A DNA stretch of 64,000 nt from Cichorium intybus (taxonomy: Eukaryota > Streptophyta > Magnoliopsida > Asterales > Asteraceae). The stretch covers positions 87,101,384 to 87,165,383 of the forward strand of contig CM042010.1 of the NCBI GenBank assembly GCA_023525715.1, in the 5' to 3' direction. The notes under the pieces were generated by a model. That model did no database searches. It was not told where the DNA came from and saw nothing but the letters and a program-made list of their open reading frames with translations. A program made the position numbers and the translations under genes. How positions within the stretch are numbered: position 1 is the first letter of the stretch; each line of letters starts with the position of its first letter. Of this stretch, positions 36,320 to 48,919 are shown one piece after another.

Positions 36320-38213
36320 AGTTTTACCATCAATGACATGTTTATGAAAGTACGTTTTGGCATCAAGCCTACTATGATATGAAAATATGATTTGGCACTA
36401 CGCCTACTATGTTTCAAAAGTATGATTTGGCCCTATGTCTATGATGTTTGAAAAAGTAAGATTTTTGCATTAAGCTTACGATGTTATAAAAGCATGATTT
36501 GACATTAAGCTGAATATGTTTTGAAAAGTAAGTTTTGGCATCAAGCCTAATAAGCTAAGAAAGTTTTTTGGCGTTTAGCCCATAAAGATTATGAATGAAT
36601 GATGTGATAGCTTGCAGTATTATTTTTACGAATGACTGGTACTTAATGCAAGCCAAGAAATGTAAAGCAGTATGAACAAAGAACATAGTTCTTTTTGCCC
36701 GGGCCATGATGTTCCCGTAACGGAACCTAGAGGAATCTACTGGGGTGGTACCGACCCCGTCGCGAAGTAGATGTCCTAAAACTTATGATGCTAGGATGGA
36801 CTGATTTTGTTCTTTCCATCTTAGCCTAGACTTGGGGTATCACTTAAGGTGATTAATGCCTTAAGTATAAAAATCCAGTAATGGATGAATACCAGTCAAG
36901 TTTAAGCAAAGAAAGTTTTATGATGACAAACTTAATATGAAAGGCTTTAAAAGCAAAATGATGATATGTTTAACTTTGAGTTATAATGGCTTTAACAGCA
37001 AGCTTAAGTAATGAAAGTTTTATGTTGGTAAGATTTTCATTTAATTTGTTATGGAAAGGCTTTACAAGCAAGATGACAATATATTTCATTTTTAAAGGTT
37101 TTGACAACAAGTATTATGACATGATTCGTTTAAGAAATATTTTATTGAAAGTGTCATTACATGAATTGATTACAAAGGTTTTGAAAATGATAAATGCTAT
37201 ATTTACAAATGCTTTGAGTCTAAAACCCATGTATCTCACGAGACATATTTGTCTTATGTATTTTGTTTTAATGCTATGTATCTCAGGAAAGGATTATTGG
37301 CATTGGATGATAGAAGTGATCGATTAGAAGAAAGCTAAGGCTTTGTAGATAGAATTGAAGATTGAAGGGTAGTTTTGTCCTATAGACGGTATAACCATAT
37401 GAATTGTTGAGAACCAAGTTGTTTATGGTTTAGTATACCCTCATAGTTATATTGTCATGTGTGGCTATGTCCCGTATTGTTGTTGGGCTATTCTTTTTAT
37501 TGTTGAGTCGGGTCAGTATGGATTTATCCGTATAGCCCAGAGGTCATGCCGAATTTTCGGTAGAATTGTTAGTCTAATACGGGACATAGCATTGAGATGT
37601 TTTAAGGTTTACTATGGTTGTGTTGATATGAATTATGTAACCCCCAATGTTGTTTAAATACTTTTAAACTTATATGTTTTGTTGGGACCAAATGTTTTAA
37701 ATAATGGTTTAATGTTTAAAAGAAAAGTTTTTGAAAGAACAGAATTTTTACTTCACAATATTTTTATAAACGATTATATTGTTCAAAGTTTATAAAAGAT
37801 GTGGTGTTACAAGTTGATATCAAAGCCATAGTTTAAGCGAATTAGGTGTCGAGACTCGAACCTAGGCTTAAACTGTGTGAGGATGAAGTGAGAATACGGA
37901 CTTAGGATAAGACCGTAAGCAGAAAAAATGAGAGTTGTCATGGGATGTATCGTAAGATAGGTTGTTGAACCTAAGATCCTAAGATAGGTTGCAGACCTAT
38001 AGGGTGGTTAGATTATTGAGTCTAAGATAAGGTTGGATATATAGGGGAACTATGTGTTTATTTTCTATAATTATGCACATTTATGCAAGTACTTACTTAT
38101 GAACAATAAGATTCCCTAATACATGTTAACAGTATATATTATGTAGTATTGCATGTTAACTGAACCAGTAGACCAGGAGACCTAGTGATGACGCCAGAAT
38201 TAAATACGTATAG

Positions 38214-38251
38214 GTGGTTATGATAATATGGGCCCGTATTATCATAATCAC
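38214..38251. repeat. 38-bp palindrome (E4 copy)
   Basis: Centred on GGGCCC, about 400 bases after the primer site. Both arms pair over 19 positions if two G-T pairs are allowed. It is identical to the E5 copy. Confidence 0.87.
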
Positions 38252-40242
38252 AGGATGTGTATTTGAGTTTGGTTGAATCATGATGGAATCACGGGAATCT
38301 GGTAAGAGATATATGAGGAAAGGTTGAATGACATAGGAGTATTATACCTATGTGATAAAATCAAGTATAACTAAAAGTATTAAAGGTAATATATTGAGTA
38401 TGTGCAATGGAGTTAGGAAAACTCAAAATGAATCAATTAAGACAGTTGAGATACTTATGAGATGGCTACCCCTATAAAGTATCCATATAATAACAAGAGG
38501 ACGTATGAAGGAAATTACTAAGAAAGGTATGATTAATATGTGATATATTAATCAATTGAAGATATATGAAACAAAAGAAAGGTAACTATGTTATACAAAT
38601 AATTTCAAGCTTGTGTAGCTAAGAACTCCGTTGTCTAATGGAAATGAATCAAGATTATAGAATAAAGATTTAAAGTCGTGTCATTATAAGGAATGAAGTA
38701 AGGAAAGATTGAAAAGTATGATTACATATACTAATAAGGCTCATATAAAAAAAAAAGAAGTATGAAAATACGTAGCTGATAATGTAAACGGAAAGATATC
38801 GAGCTTTTGATAATTTTAGACAAACCCAATAGTGGTATAAAAAGGGTAAAGAAGAAAATTGAAGGAAATAACATGGTGTGTCTTCCATGGACAATCATGG
38901 GATTTAAATTTAAGTATTATTACTAAAAGTTACGATCAAATAAGTTATGAGAAAATGAAAGTGGAGTACTTATGTAGGTACTAGGCAAAGAACCTGAGAT
39001 GATAATATAAGATAAATATAAGACGAAGCAAAATAGACAAGATGTGTGGAGTTATGACTTTCACACCTGAAGGACTATAACAAGTAAAAGTATCTAAAGG
39101 TTGGGCAAGGATCATGCCCAAAATATGATGACTTAACAGGTAAGATGACAAGTGAAATGCCCAACGGTGAAAGAAGTGAAGGTGGAATAGTAGCAAAGGT
39201 ACGAACTGTCGAATATTTTACTCTTTTATAGCTTCGGTATCTATGTGAACTTAAACTATGTGAAGGTATACTGAAGATTTCATGTTTTGAATGACCAAGT
39301 ATGTCATGACATGTGCGTAAACATGATGTAAAAGTTTGGTAGATTAAATCGTCGTAATTGAGAACATAGAAGATTTAAGAAAGACAAGGATATTATGCCT
39401 TGTTTTATGCGATGCAACCATCTGAGAATCACTATAGGATGATAAGTTGGTTGCCATTTTAGTATATAGGACTGAAAGTTTATTGCCAAGCTAATGTGCA
39501 GCGGAAGTGACATTAAAATGAGCTCGCAGGTGTCAAGATGCAGCTGTGTGGAAGTCACAATGCCGACATTAAACATAGGTCAATGTTCAAAATAATTCTT
39601 CACGGACAAGATGTTAAAATGAAGAGACGACACGACGCTTAGGTGGACGCGATGCAACTTTAGAAGATAGTGACACCTTGGCTATACTGAGTTATAGCTA
39701 CGTATGCATGGTGAATTTCTAAAAGCTTCTTGGATTGTTTGTAAGGAACTCTTCGTTGCCAAAAGCTAGATTCAAGATGAAGATGATGCATTAACCAGTT
39801 TAGTCAATGAAAGTATGACATCTCTACTCGATGGTTAATGACATTAACTCATGATGTAAGTTGACAATTCACAACTAATGAAGCTTATTATGATAGTATG
39901 TCACGATCATCTTTGGTTTAGTAAGATTGTTTTGCTAGTAAGCTAGAATTAATGCCTGGATGAAGGTAACCGGTAAGGTCTTGCATAGACTGTGATGATA
40001 TTAATAACTTCTCACTATAATATGGTTACCTTATAGATGATGCAATGTTTGGTAAGATGGTTATACGTGTAATGGCGAGCAACGTGGTAATCTGACTGTA
40101 TCACGAAAAGAATTGGTTAAGGATGAATGGGAATTAATATTTTTGCTATGTCCAAAGTTATTCCAAGATAAATGTAAAGTGAAAAGAGATGAATAGCAAT
40201 AATATAGAGAATTAGACCTTAAAAGAAAAATATCCTTATTTT

Positions 40243-40257
40243 CTTTTAAGGGGTAGA
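40243..40257 (+). other. Internal polypurine-tract-like copy in E4
   Basis: CTTTTAAGGGGTAGA, identical to the tract next to the 3' LTR, lies 0.95 kb upstream of it. E5 keeps a similar block at 12363-12374. Confidence 0.6.
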
Positions 40258-41195
40258 TGGGAGGACGTGGATGTTTGATCTTATAATGATTGTTTTATAG
40301 AATGGTGTAAGTGTAAGTTTCGAGACATGATGAAGTAAGTTCAGCAAAGAGCTCAAGAGTCGTCTAAGGATATTGTATGTTACTTGAAGGGTAGTCCTTA
40401 GTAAGGGAGTTGTACCAAGGATTAAAATTTTAATGTTGAGATACATCGTTGCAAAGAGGCGTTTGATAGTGATTGGATGTGGTACATATGAAGTGACAAG
40501 AAATAGATGAATCCCTAATCATCTATAGTAGTATCAATGTGGCATTGGTGGAAGCCTAGTGACCGAATCAAATTGTCAATGAGATTTGGAGCGTAGTGAG
40601 ACACAAAACTAAAGAGATAAATGATGAAAATGTCTAGTTGACAAGTACATGCAGGTGCATTGTTATTATAGAATGACCAATAATATATTTAAGTTAATCA
40701 AGATGAAAGAATATAAAAGAAAGAAAGGCTTATGAATAAAAAGTCTAATGATTGGAAGTAAGTGTGAGTAGTAAAGTAGAATGCTATTTTGGGATAAATA
40801 GTTCAAAATTCTATTATGTGAATGCTAGTGCACTCGATTAGTGGAAAGCAAAAGTGTTGAGGAATTCAATATGTTTAAGAACTAATTAGTGGAGAGAAAG
40901 CAATGGAATTGCATGTTGACTTTGAAAAGTCAAAGTTACTATAAAAAAATTTTGATTAAGGAAGTTGTCCAGGTCTCAAATGGAATATATCTTAGTGATA
41001 TTGAGCTAAGCAAAAGAATCAAAATAAATAAGGTTGAATAATATCAAAAAGGGATAATTATAACAAAGATTGCACAAGGCAATAGGAATATGAAGCAGGA
41101 ATTTAGTTGAGGACTTAGCAGCAGTGTAAGTTCAAGTAGAACTATGTAGTTGTAAGTTAATTCCCTTTCCATATAATGATTCCGAGGACGGAATC

Positions 41196-41210
41196 CTTTT
41201 AAGGGGTAGA
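41196..41210 (+). other. E4 polypurine tract
   Basis: CTTTTAAGGGGTAGA ends four bases before the right LTR, the expected position for the plus-strand primer. Confidence 0.82.
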
Positions 41211-41214
41211 TAAT

Positions 41215-44200
41215 TGTGACAACTAAAATTTTATGTAAGTAATAGATAAATATAAGTATAGTAAAGGTATAAAGTTTGCAAGTTTTGGATTTCGTACGAA
41301 GATGTTATGCCTCTGCAAAGTCAAAAGTAAAATTTAGACTAAGAAGACTCGTCTTAGTCTTATAAAATCAAGTAAAATTTAGACTAAGAGGACTCGTCTT
41401 AGTCTTAAGTCTGGAATAAGGGCAAAATGGTCAAAGGAGGTAAAAATATGGGAATTTATGTTTTAAGACATTTTATTTAGTTATATTGAAGTGTTACTTC
41501 AATTGGAAGTGAGTTTTGAAAGCACGAGGGCAAAATGGAAAACTAGGGGACAAAAGTGAAAGTATTTATTGTTAAACTTTAAAAATTGATACCTGAAAAT
41601 CTATAAGGATTTGGGAAAAAGTCATCTATAAGACTTTGGTAGATTTTGATGTAATAAGAATATAGGAAAAATATTCGGGACGTTTGGGGTTATAACAAAG
41701 AAGTTATGACGTGATAAAGTTGGCTAAAAAGTGACAAAAATGGCCAAAGGGTCATGTTTGAAGGTTTATAACGTAAACATCTAGTTAGATTTAAACTTAA
41801 GTCAGTAGAAGGAAGTTATTAAGCTCATTCCCGCCTTTCTAAAGGTATAAAGAGTATAAAATTCCGATATCGTATGTGGGAGTTATGATACCGCAAAGTT
41901 TGGAAACAAATCAGGAAAATGAGAAATTTTACTAAGGCATGAGAAAAGGGCATTTTGGTAATATTTTCGTTGACCAGTTAAAATCAGGAAAAAAAAATTA
42001 AACCCAGTTTTGTTTCTTTCTCTTTCTGTGTGCGTGGTCGATCAAAGAGAAAAGGGAGGAAACAGGATTTCCCGTTTTCTCTTGGTTTGTGCGATCAAAG
42101 AGGAAAAGAGAGATTGAGAGGGAGGATGCGAGAGATTGAGTGTGCGTAGGTGACGGAGTCGAGCAGCAGCACTGCTATCGGGATTTAGAGAGCCAGACTG
42201 ACAAAGCGATAGAGGAACGGACGAGTGGAAGCAGCAGGTCGCTGCTGTGGTCGAGAACGATGCTGGAGGTCGCGTCGGAGACCGCCGGTGGTGCGTGGTG
42301 GTCGTGGAAGTTGCTGTTGGTGTCTAAAGCTTATGTAATCCAACATAGAACCTCCGATTTCTTCTATTTTGACAGCATTTCTTGAAGGTAAATTCTGATT
42401 TTAAACCCTAGAGTAAATTTATGAAAGGTTTCTTGAACTTCCTTGAGTGCATGTTTAATTAGTTCAAGAATGTTGAAGATTACTTGGTCCAAGTTAGAAA
42501 TCAGCTTTAATTTATGACTATTATTAGTGTTTTATTGAATGCATGAAGTTGGAAACTTGAAATCTAGAACTTTGGATGCATGAATCGAATCTTACTAGGA
42601 ATTTTGAAGCTTTATCATGTATTACGGAATCTGGAAATATCCTCTTGGAATTTCATCATGTAATAAGTTTGAAAAGCATCAAATAAACATGTAATTGATG
42701 TTTTGAGGTTGAAGATGATGAATAAAGTTGTTGACTTTTCTGTTTTGGTCAAATTTGACTATAAAGGGGGATTATGTATCTGTGTTTGTTGTTTGGGATA
42801 TGTTATGCAAACATGAAATTAAAGGATAGAAGCGGAATGTATGAGTAAATAAATGATGATGAGATCATATTTATTAGTTTTTATTTAGCAAAGAATAATG
42901 TTTGGTGAAATTGGTTAATGACTACTCTTTGATTTCATTATTGGAAAAATTATACATAAAGACTATAATGAATACTTAATAGTATGAGAAAGTGTTTGAT
43001 AACCCATTGTTTTTACCAACGAGTCAAGTATTCATGATTTGGACATCTTAAAGGTAAGATTACAAAAAAGAGATAAAACTTTGTAAATTGGAATGGAATT
43101 GGACATTCCAACCCTTTTGGGACAATTTCTGGTATTTTACAAAAAAAATGACAGGAACAGATCATGGAATTGAATTGAAATGACTTCTATGAAATATTGG
43201 TAATAAAGTGGAGTCAAGCAAATGAGAACTTACATGTTTTGCAAGAATTTCTATTTATGCAAAACTTTAATGGTCGAGATTTGTTAAAATGGCATAAAAG
43301 ATAAAACGATAGATGTTTTGACATCTAAGCAATTAGTAGTTTTTTATAAGTATATTAGACTTATAAAGTTATTTAAATAACAAGTTAAACTCAAGAAAAT
43401 ACATAATTAGTCCAAGTGGGACGAAAATGGGTAAAAGTGTCCAATATGAGTATTATGTCTTATGAATCATACTTAAAGGTTGGGATGAAATTAGATGATT
43501 ATTAGAAAGAGTTCATGTATGATTTGGTAACATTATGTGTTTAGTTGAATAGTATGTACTAACCTCTTATTAAATTAATAGAGGATAAAAGATGTTGGAA
43601 GCAAGTAGAGTCAAGAGCTAGTGGATTAATGTAGCTAGACATACCTAGCTACCGAGGTGAGTACATGAGGAAACTTTTCACTGGGTACATAGCAATGAGT
43701 TTTAAATATTGAATGTTTTATATTAAATTTTATGCTAAAGCCTAAATGTTGTATGAGTAAATGATCTTCCAAATGGTTTTTAAAGCTTGAATTGACAAGT
43801 ATTTACAAAGTTTTATATGACTTTTAATATGAGTCTATATGCAAGTTTTACCATCAATGACATGTTTATGAAAGTACGTTTTGGCATCAAGCCTACTATG
43901 ATATGAAAATATGATTTGGGACTACGCCTACTATGTTTCAAAAGTATGATTTGGCCCTATGTCTACGATGTTTGAAAAGTAAGATTTTTGCATTAACCTT
44001 ACGATGTTTTAAAAGCATGATTTGACATTAAGCTGAATATGTTTTGAAAAGTAAGTTTTGGCATCAAGCCTAATAAGCTAAGAAAGTGTTTTGGCGTTTA
44101 GCCTATAAAGATTATGAATGAATGATGTGATAGCTAGCAGTATTATTTTTACGAATGACTGGTACTTAATGCAAGCCAAGAAATGTAAAGCAGTATGAAC

Positions 44201-45336
44201 AAAGAACATAGTTCTTTTTGCCCGGGCCATGATGTTCCCGTAACGGAACCTAGAGGAATCTACTGGGGTGGTACCGACCCCGTCGCGAAGTAGATGTCCT
44301 AAAACTTATGATGCTAGGATGGACTGATTTTGTTCTTTCCATCTTAGCCTAGACTTGGGGTATCACTTAAGGTGATTAATGCCCTAAGTATAAAAATCCA
44401 GTAATGGATGAATACCAGTCAAGTTTAAACAAAGAAAGTTTTATGATGACAAACTTAATATGAAAGGCTTTAAAAGCAAAATGATGATATGTTTAACTTT
44501 GAGTTATAATGGCTTTAACAGCAAGCTTAAGTAATGAAAGTTTTATGTTGGTAAGATTTTCATTTAATTTGTTATGGAAAGGCTTTACAAGCAAGATGAC
44601 AATATATTTCATTTTTAAAGGTTTTGACAACAAGTATTATGACATGATTCGTTTAAGAAATATTTTATTGAAAGTGTCATTACATGAATTGATTACAAAG
44701 GTTTTGAAAATGATAAATGTTATATTTACAAATGCTTTGAGTCTAAAACCCATGTATCTCACGAGACATATTTGTCTTACGTATTTTGTTTTAATGTTAT
44801 GTATCTCAGGAACAGGATTATTGGCATTGGATGATAGAAGTGATGGATTTAGAAGAAAGCTAAGGCTTTGTAGATAGAATTGAAGATTGAAGGGTATTTT
44901 TGTCCTATAGACGGTATAACCATATGAATTGTTGAGAACCAAGTTGTTTATGGTTTAGTATACCCTCATAGTTATATTGTCATGTGTGGCTATGTCCCGT
45001 ATTGTTGTTGGGCTATTCTTTTTATTGTTGAGTCGGGTCAGTATGGATTTATCCGTATAGCCCAGAGGTCATGCCGAATTTTCGGTAGAATTGTTAGTCT
45101 AATACGGGACATAGCATTGAGATGTTTTAAGGTTTACTATGGTTGTGTTGATATGAATTATGTAACCCCCAATGTTGTTTAAATACTTTTAAAATTATAT
45201 GTTTTGTTGGGACCAAATGTTTTAAATAATGGTTTAATGTTTAAAAGAAAAGTTTTTGAAAGAACAAAATTTTTACTTCACAATATTTTTATAAACGATT
45301 ATATTGTTCAAAGCTTATAAAAGATGGGGTGTTACA
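41215..45336 (+). repeat. E4 3' LTR (4.1 kb, uninterrupted)
   Basis: It begins TGTGACAACTAAAATTTTATG-like sequence and ends GGGGTGTTACA. It includes a duplicated AAAATTTAGACTAAG / GACTCGTCTTAGTC segment near 41330-41405 and the GGCATCAAGCC tandem array (43860-44095). Confidence 0.93.
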
Positions 45337-46301
45337 GTGCCGCTGCTATTTTCGCGATTTCCGGTGAGGCAAATCCGGCAGCAGTCAAGCAATACTCCTT
45401 CCTCGCTCAACCTTGCTTGAATTGACGACTTGACCTATTGTTTCTTGCCTATCTTGATTCGAAATCTCACAACTAAGAGTGCGATTGAACATTCAAATCC
45501 TTGATTCCCGATTTCTATTTGTGGTTGCGTGTGTTGTGTTTATCGAGAAAGACATGTCATGTTTCAGAGGAGAGAATGTGCACCATGTTTTTTCCCAAAT
45601 CGGGTCCTGATTTAATTGGTCAGATTGCGTAAATTCCAAAAATGCCCCTAGGTTTATGCCTTAGAAAATATTTCAGCATTTTGCTTATTATTTTTTCATG
45701 ATCTTTACCTAGCCATAACTTGCATATATGATATCCGAATTTCACAAGTCTTATACATTTAGAAAGGTGGGGATGAGCTTAACAACTTTACCCTACCGAC
45801 TTAAGTCTGAATCTTTATAGATTTGCCAATACAACCCCTCAAACATGGGCAATTATCCATTTTTCTCACTTTTGGGACATTTTAAAACCATTGTAACTTT
45901 TTCCTATATTTTTGTTATCTCAAATATTACAAAAGTAACATTGATGACTTTTCCCAATTCCTTATAGATTTTGATATATTAATTTTTAAGGATTTGACAA
46001 TAAACATTTCATATTTAGTCCTTTAATTCCTATTCTGCCCTTATGTCTTTATGACTAACTTCTAAATGAAGTAACATGTCATATTGACTTAATAAAATGC
46101 CTTAACCCATACATTTTCATAGTTTCACCTTATTTGGCCTTTTTGTCCATCCATAAAACGTTTAAGCGTCACATTATATCTTATACACGTAAATAAATTT
46201 TTGGTTGTCATATAACCCATATAAGTAAACGAATTGAAATTCACTCTGTGTTATCAAGAAACGATAAAATAGTAAATTTAAGTGAAGGTATAAATACATA
46301 C

Positions 46302-46447
46302 CAGGTAACATTTCTGGGTCCCACTTATAAACTTCAACTTCGACGATGATGTTAAACTTGAGCGATCGACTGCAAATCTTACTCTTCAGGTAATATGTAA
46401 CAAATTCTTCATCAGTCAAACGAAATCTGAGACGGTAACGCCATGTT
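46302..46447 (-). pseudogene. Exon 1 fragment of a NAC-domain transcription factor gene
   Basis: The minus strand encodes FRLTDEEFVTYYLKSKI followed by EVEVYKWDPEMLPG. These match NAC subdomains A (FRFHPTDEELV.YYL) and B (EVD.YK.EPWDLP). A GTATGT donor at 46301-46296 follows directly, where many NAC genes have their first intron. Upstream, ATG-GCG-TTA-CCG-TCT looks like the usual MxLPx start but is one base out of frame with the domain, so a frameshift is likely. Exon 2 (the WYFFSPRDRKYPNG-type region) is not found. The donor is followed after about 120 bases by E5, so the gene was probably cut in intron 1. NAC factors bind promoters in the nucleus, but this copy is almost certainly inactive. 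Confidence 0.72.
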
Positions 46448-47885
46448 ACTTTTCGGTAAGTGTTTATGTGTTAATCTTAGTGTAATTAAGATTAAATATG
46501 TTGTTATATGTGTTAGGGTGGTTAGAAACCTTTTTGGATGAAGTTTTTGTTGGGATTTTTACATATTAACAGATTAATCATGGAGCGGAAGACAAAAACA
46601 TATTAAATCCCATAAACTGAGCAGTTTAACTAACAATATCATATCATGTTCATAATCAGGATCATATGTTCTAATCAAGTTGAATCAACAACAACATGAA
46701 TATGAATTCATACATTTGTTTGGATGTAATGGTCCAAACCAGAATCCCTCTAATGATTCACACCCAAGAACACCAGAAGAACAAGCAGACAGAAAAACCC
46801 TTCTAGCTTGGAAATCGATCCAAAACCCTTGGTGTAACGACCCAAAATATGTCTAAATGGAAAGTAAGAAGTAAAGGAATAATTAGTAAGTAGTTATTCA
46901 TATTTTAAACAAAAGGGTATTTTGGTAATTTTCAATTACTATTATAAAATGAAAAGAATTATATTTTCATTAAGGATGAAGTATATGAACTACATTATAG
47001 TAATAAGTATGAAGTATGAAGAATGAAAAGACAAAAGTGAGTGAAAAGTATAAAATGACAAAGAAGGGTATTTTCGTCATTTTGAAGTATTTAACCTGAT
47101 GATGAGATTTGTGTGTGTTAAAATATTCCTAATATGTGAAATAAGTTTATAAGTGAGGTAAAACTCTAAGACTTAAAAGTTCCAAGAAATAAAGAGAGTT
47201 TTGTGCATAAAGTGAAAATTAGTAAAGTAGAAGGACCAAATGGTCATTATTGCAAAGTATGGAAGTATAAAAAGTAGGAAATCTGCCATTCTCTTTTATT
47301 AAGCACGTAAATAACTTCAGAGGAGCAGAAACTCAGCCAAACTCTTGAATATTATGGAGAAATTGAAGCAAGAATAGAAGAAACAAGCTTGGAATCGTGA
47401 TTTCCAAGCATTCACAAGGTAAGAAATCATATTTTCCAAGCTAGGTAACCTTTTTTTTCATTGGTTAGATGTTGGAATCCGAAAATGAATTGTGGGATGA
47501 GGTTAATCCTATGATTCTAGCCTTTAGTTCATGTTCTAGTCAACTATGATGCACAATCCAACCCATGGATGATGTTGAATCATGGTTTTGACTCTTAGCT
47601 CAAGAACCCTAGAAATTGGGCGTTTTATGATCATGGTGTTAAATTGGATGTAATTAAGTAGTTATAACGATGTTTATGGATGAAAGAAACCCTTATAAGT
47701 GGTTTCCTAATGATCCCAAGCAATCAAGAAAAAGTTGGAACAAAATGATAATTTGAAGGGTGGAATGGAATTGGTGATTCCATGAATGAAACCCATAAGA
47801 ATAGATAATTAAGGTCATGTTTTGGTAATAAATGAAGTATGTTTTGGGTTGTAAAACACCTAAATTAGTTCCCCTTGGTTGTATA

Positions 47886-48528
47886 TGTTGGTTATATGCC
47901 CATCGTTATAACAAGTTGGTAATATTACTATAAATAGTAGGGTCCTTTTGGGTTACACGCAAGAGACGATTTAGCTAAAAGAGATCGAAAATAAACTTGA
48001 GGGGTTAAGTTTATTAATATATCAAAGTAAAGGTATATTAATTAGAAACTTAATGGTTAAGTTTATTAATATACCAAAGTAAAGGTATATTAATTAGAAA
48101 CTTAATAAGGATAAAGGACCAAAGTGAAATATCCACAAGGGAGGGGATAAGGATGAGGAGCACTATAAATACAACCCTAGATCTGAGTTGTAGGTGCTGC
48201 CAAAACCCTAATTTTCGTCACCCTCCTCCCACCCCTCGGTATACGGCCGATTTCTTTCAAAACCCTAAGTATTATGTGCTAAAACTTCAAGCAAAGGTAT
48301 ATACTACATCAACGGGTGCTGGATCGTTGTCTTGGGTGCGATTACATTAGAGGAGTTCTACTTTGGGCTCTCGTCATCCTAACAAGATCAGATCTGAGAT
48401 CTAAAAGGTATTTCTTGAACCCTCTTGATTTTATAGTTACAAAAGTGTGCATGATTCTGTGATCCTGGTTGAATACGATTTTGATTTCTGTTTCCGCTGC
48501 GTTGTTTTTATGCTATCGTATTCCAACA
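47886..48528 (+). mobile_element. Copia-type solo LTR (643 bp)
   Basis: The LTR runs TGTTGGTTATATG...ATTCCAACA with the perfect duplication GTATA (47881-47885 and 48529-48533). TATAAAT at 48164-48170 gives plus orientation. A duplicated TTAAGTTTATTAATAT block lies at about 48005-48105. Confidence 0.9.
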
Positions 48529-48812
48529 GTATAAACGTGTATAAAGAAGTTGGAAAGAAATGAAGTTTTGTATTAGAATTGATGTGCACATGAGCTTCTT
48601 TATAGCTCTTGTGACATCTTATGATCTTAACCATTAAGTCATGAATTAAATAAGACTTAATGCAATTAAAAATATGTTCTTAACATGTTAGAAGGTTAAT
48701 AGAACATATTGGTAAAGTTTTGTTAAGTTTGGAAACAAACGGAACCAAGAAATGGACTAAAACTACAAAAAACGAAGAAAAACTTGGAACTGAAAAATGG
48801 GGTCTGCAGGAT

Positions 48813-48919
48813 CACACGACCCCGTGTGATTCCTACACGACCCGTGTGATATTGGGCAGAAAGTTTGGACATCCTGGAAGCCTCACACGACCTCGTGTGA
48901 TTTCTACACGACCCGTGTG
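48813..48919. repeat. Four CACACGACCCGTGTG-type hairpin words
   Basis: Two pairs, with single-base variants (CACACGACCCCGTGTG, CACACGACCTCGTGTG), lie inside the 3.8 kb solo LTR. It is the same word as at 24466-24713, in an unrelated-length LTR. Confidence 0.88.

Larger units (their letters stand above)
26193..37811 (+). repeat. E4 5' LTR, split by E3
   Basis: The first part is 26193-28820 and the second 36325-37811, with E3 and its duplicated AGTTT between. Joined, they are continuous with the intact right LTR at 43853-43854. 36330-36560 holds the GGCATCAAGCC tandem array. Confidence 0.93.
37812..41214 (+). other. E4 non-coding interior
   Basis: 3.4 kb without coding motifs. The primer site is a variant TGATATCAAAGC (37815-37826), three bases after the LTR and two G-to-A changes from the Met tRNA match. 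It contains the 38-bp palindrome at 38214-38251 and two identical purine tracts. Minus-strand ORFs of 66-90 codons here show no domains. Confidence 0.82.
26193..45336 (+). mobile_element. E4: non-coding giant-LTR retrotransposon (LARD-like)
   Basis: It is flanked by GTGCC (26188-26192 and 45337-45341) inside the E5 LTR. The left LTR is 26193-28820 plus 36325-37811 (4,115 bp without E3). The right LTR is 41215-45336 (4,122 bp). The interior is 3,403 bp with no gag or pol. The LTRs look a percent or two apart by eye. Large retrotransposon derivatives described in cereals have about 4.5 kb LTRs and a 3.5 kb conserved non-coding interior, a close match in plan. With a primer site, polypurine tract and intact ends, it was probably mobilised by another element's proteins. 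Repeated short ORFs in both LTR copies (36986/44509 and 37457/44982) carry no domains. Confidence 0.93.

Noticed and set aside
36986..37657. ORFs of 113 and 66 codons that recur at 44509-45182
   Set aside because: They are duplicated only because they lie in E4's two LTRs. They have no domains, differ at their ends through small indels, and have LTR-like composition.
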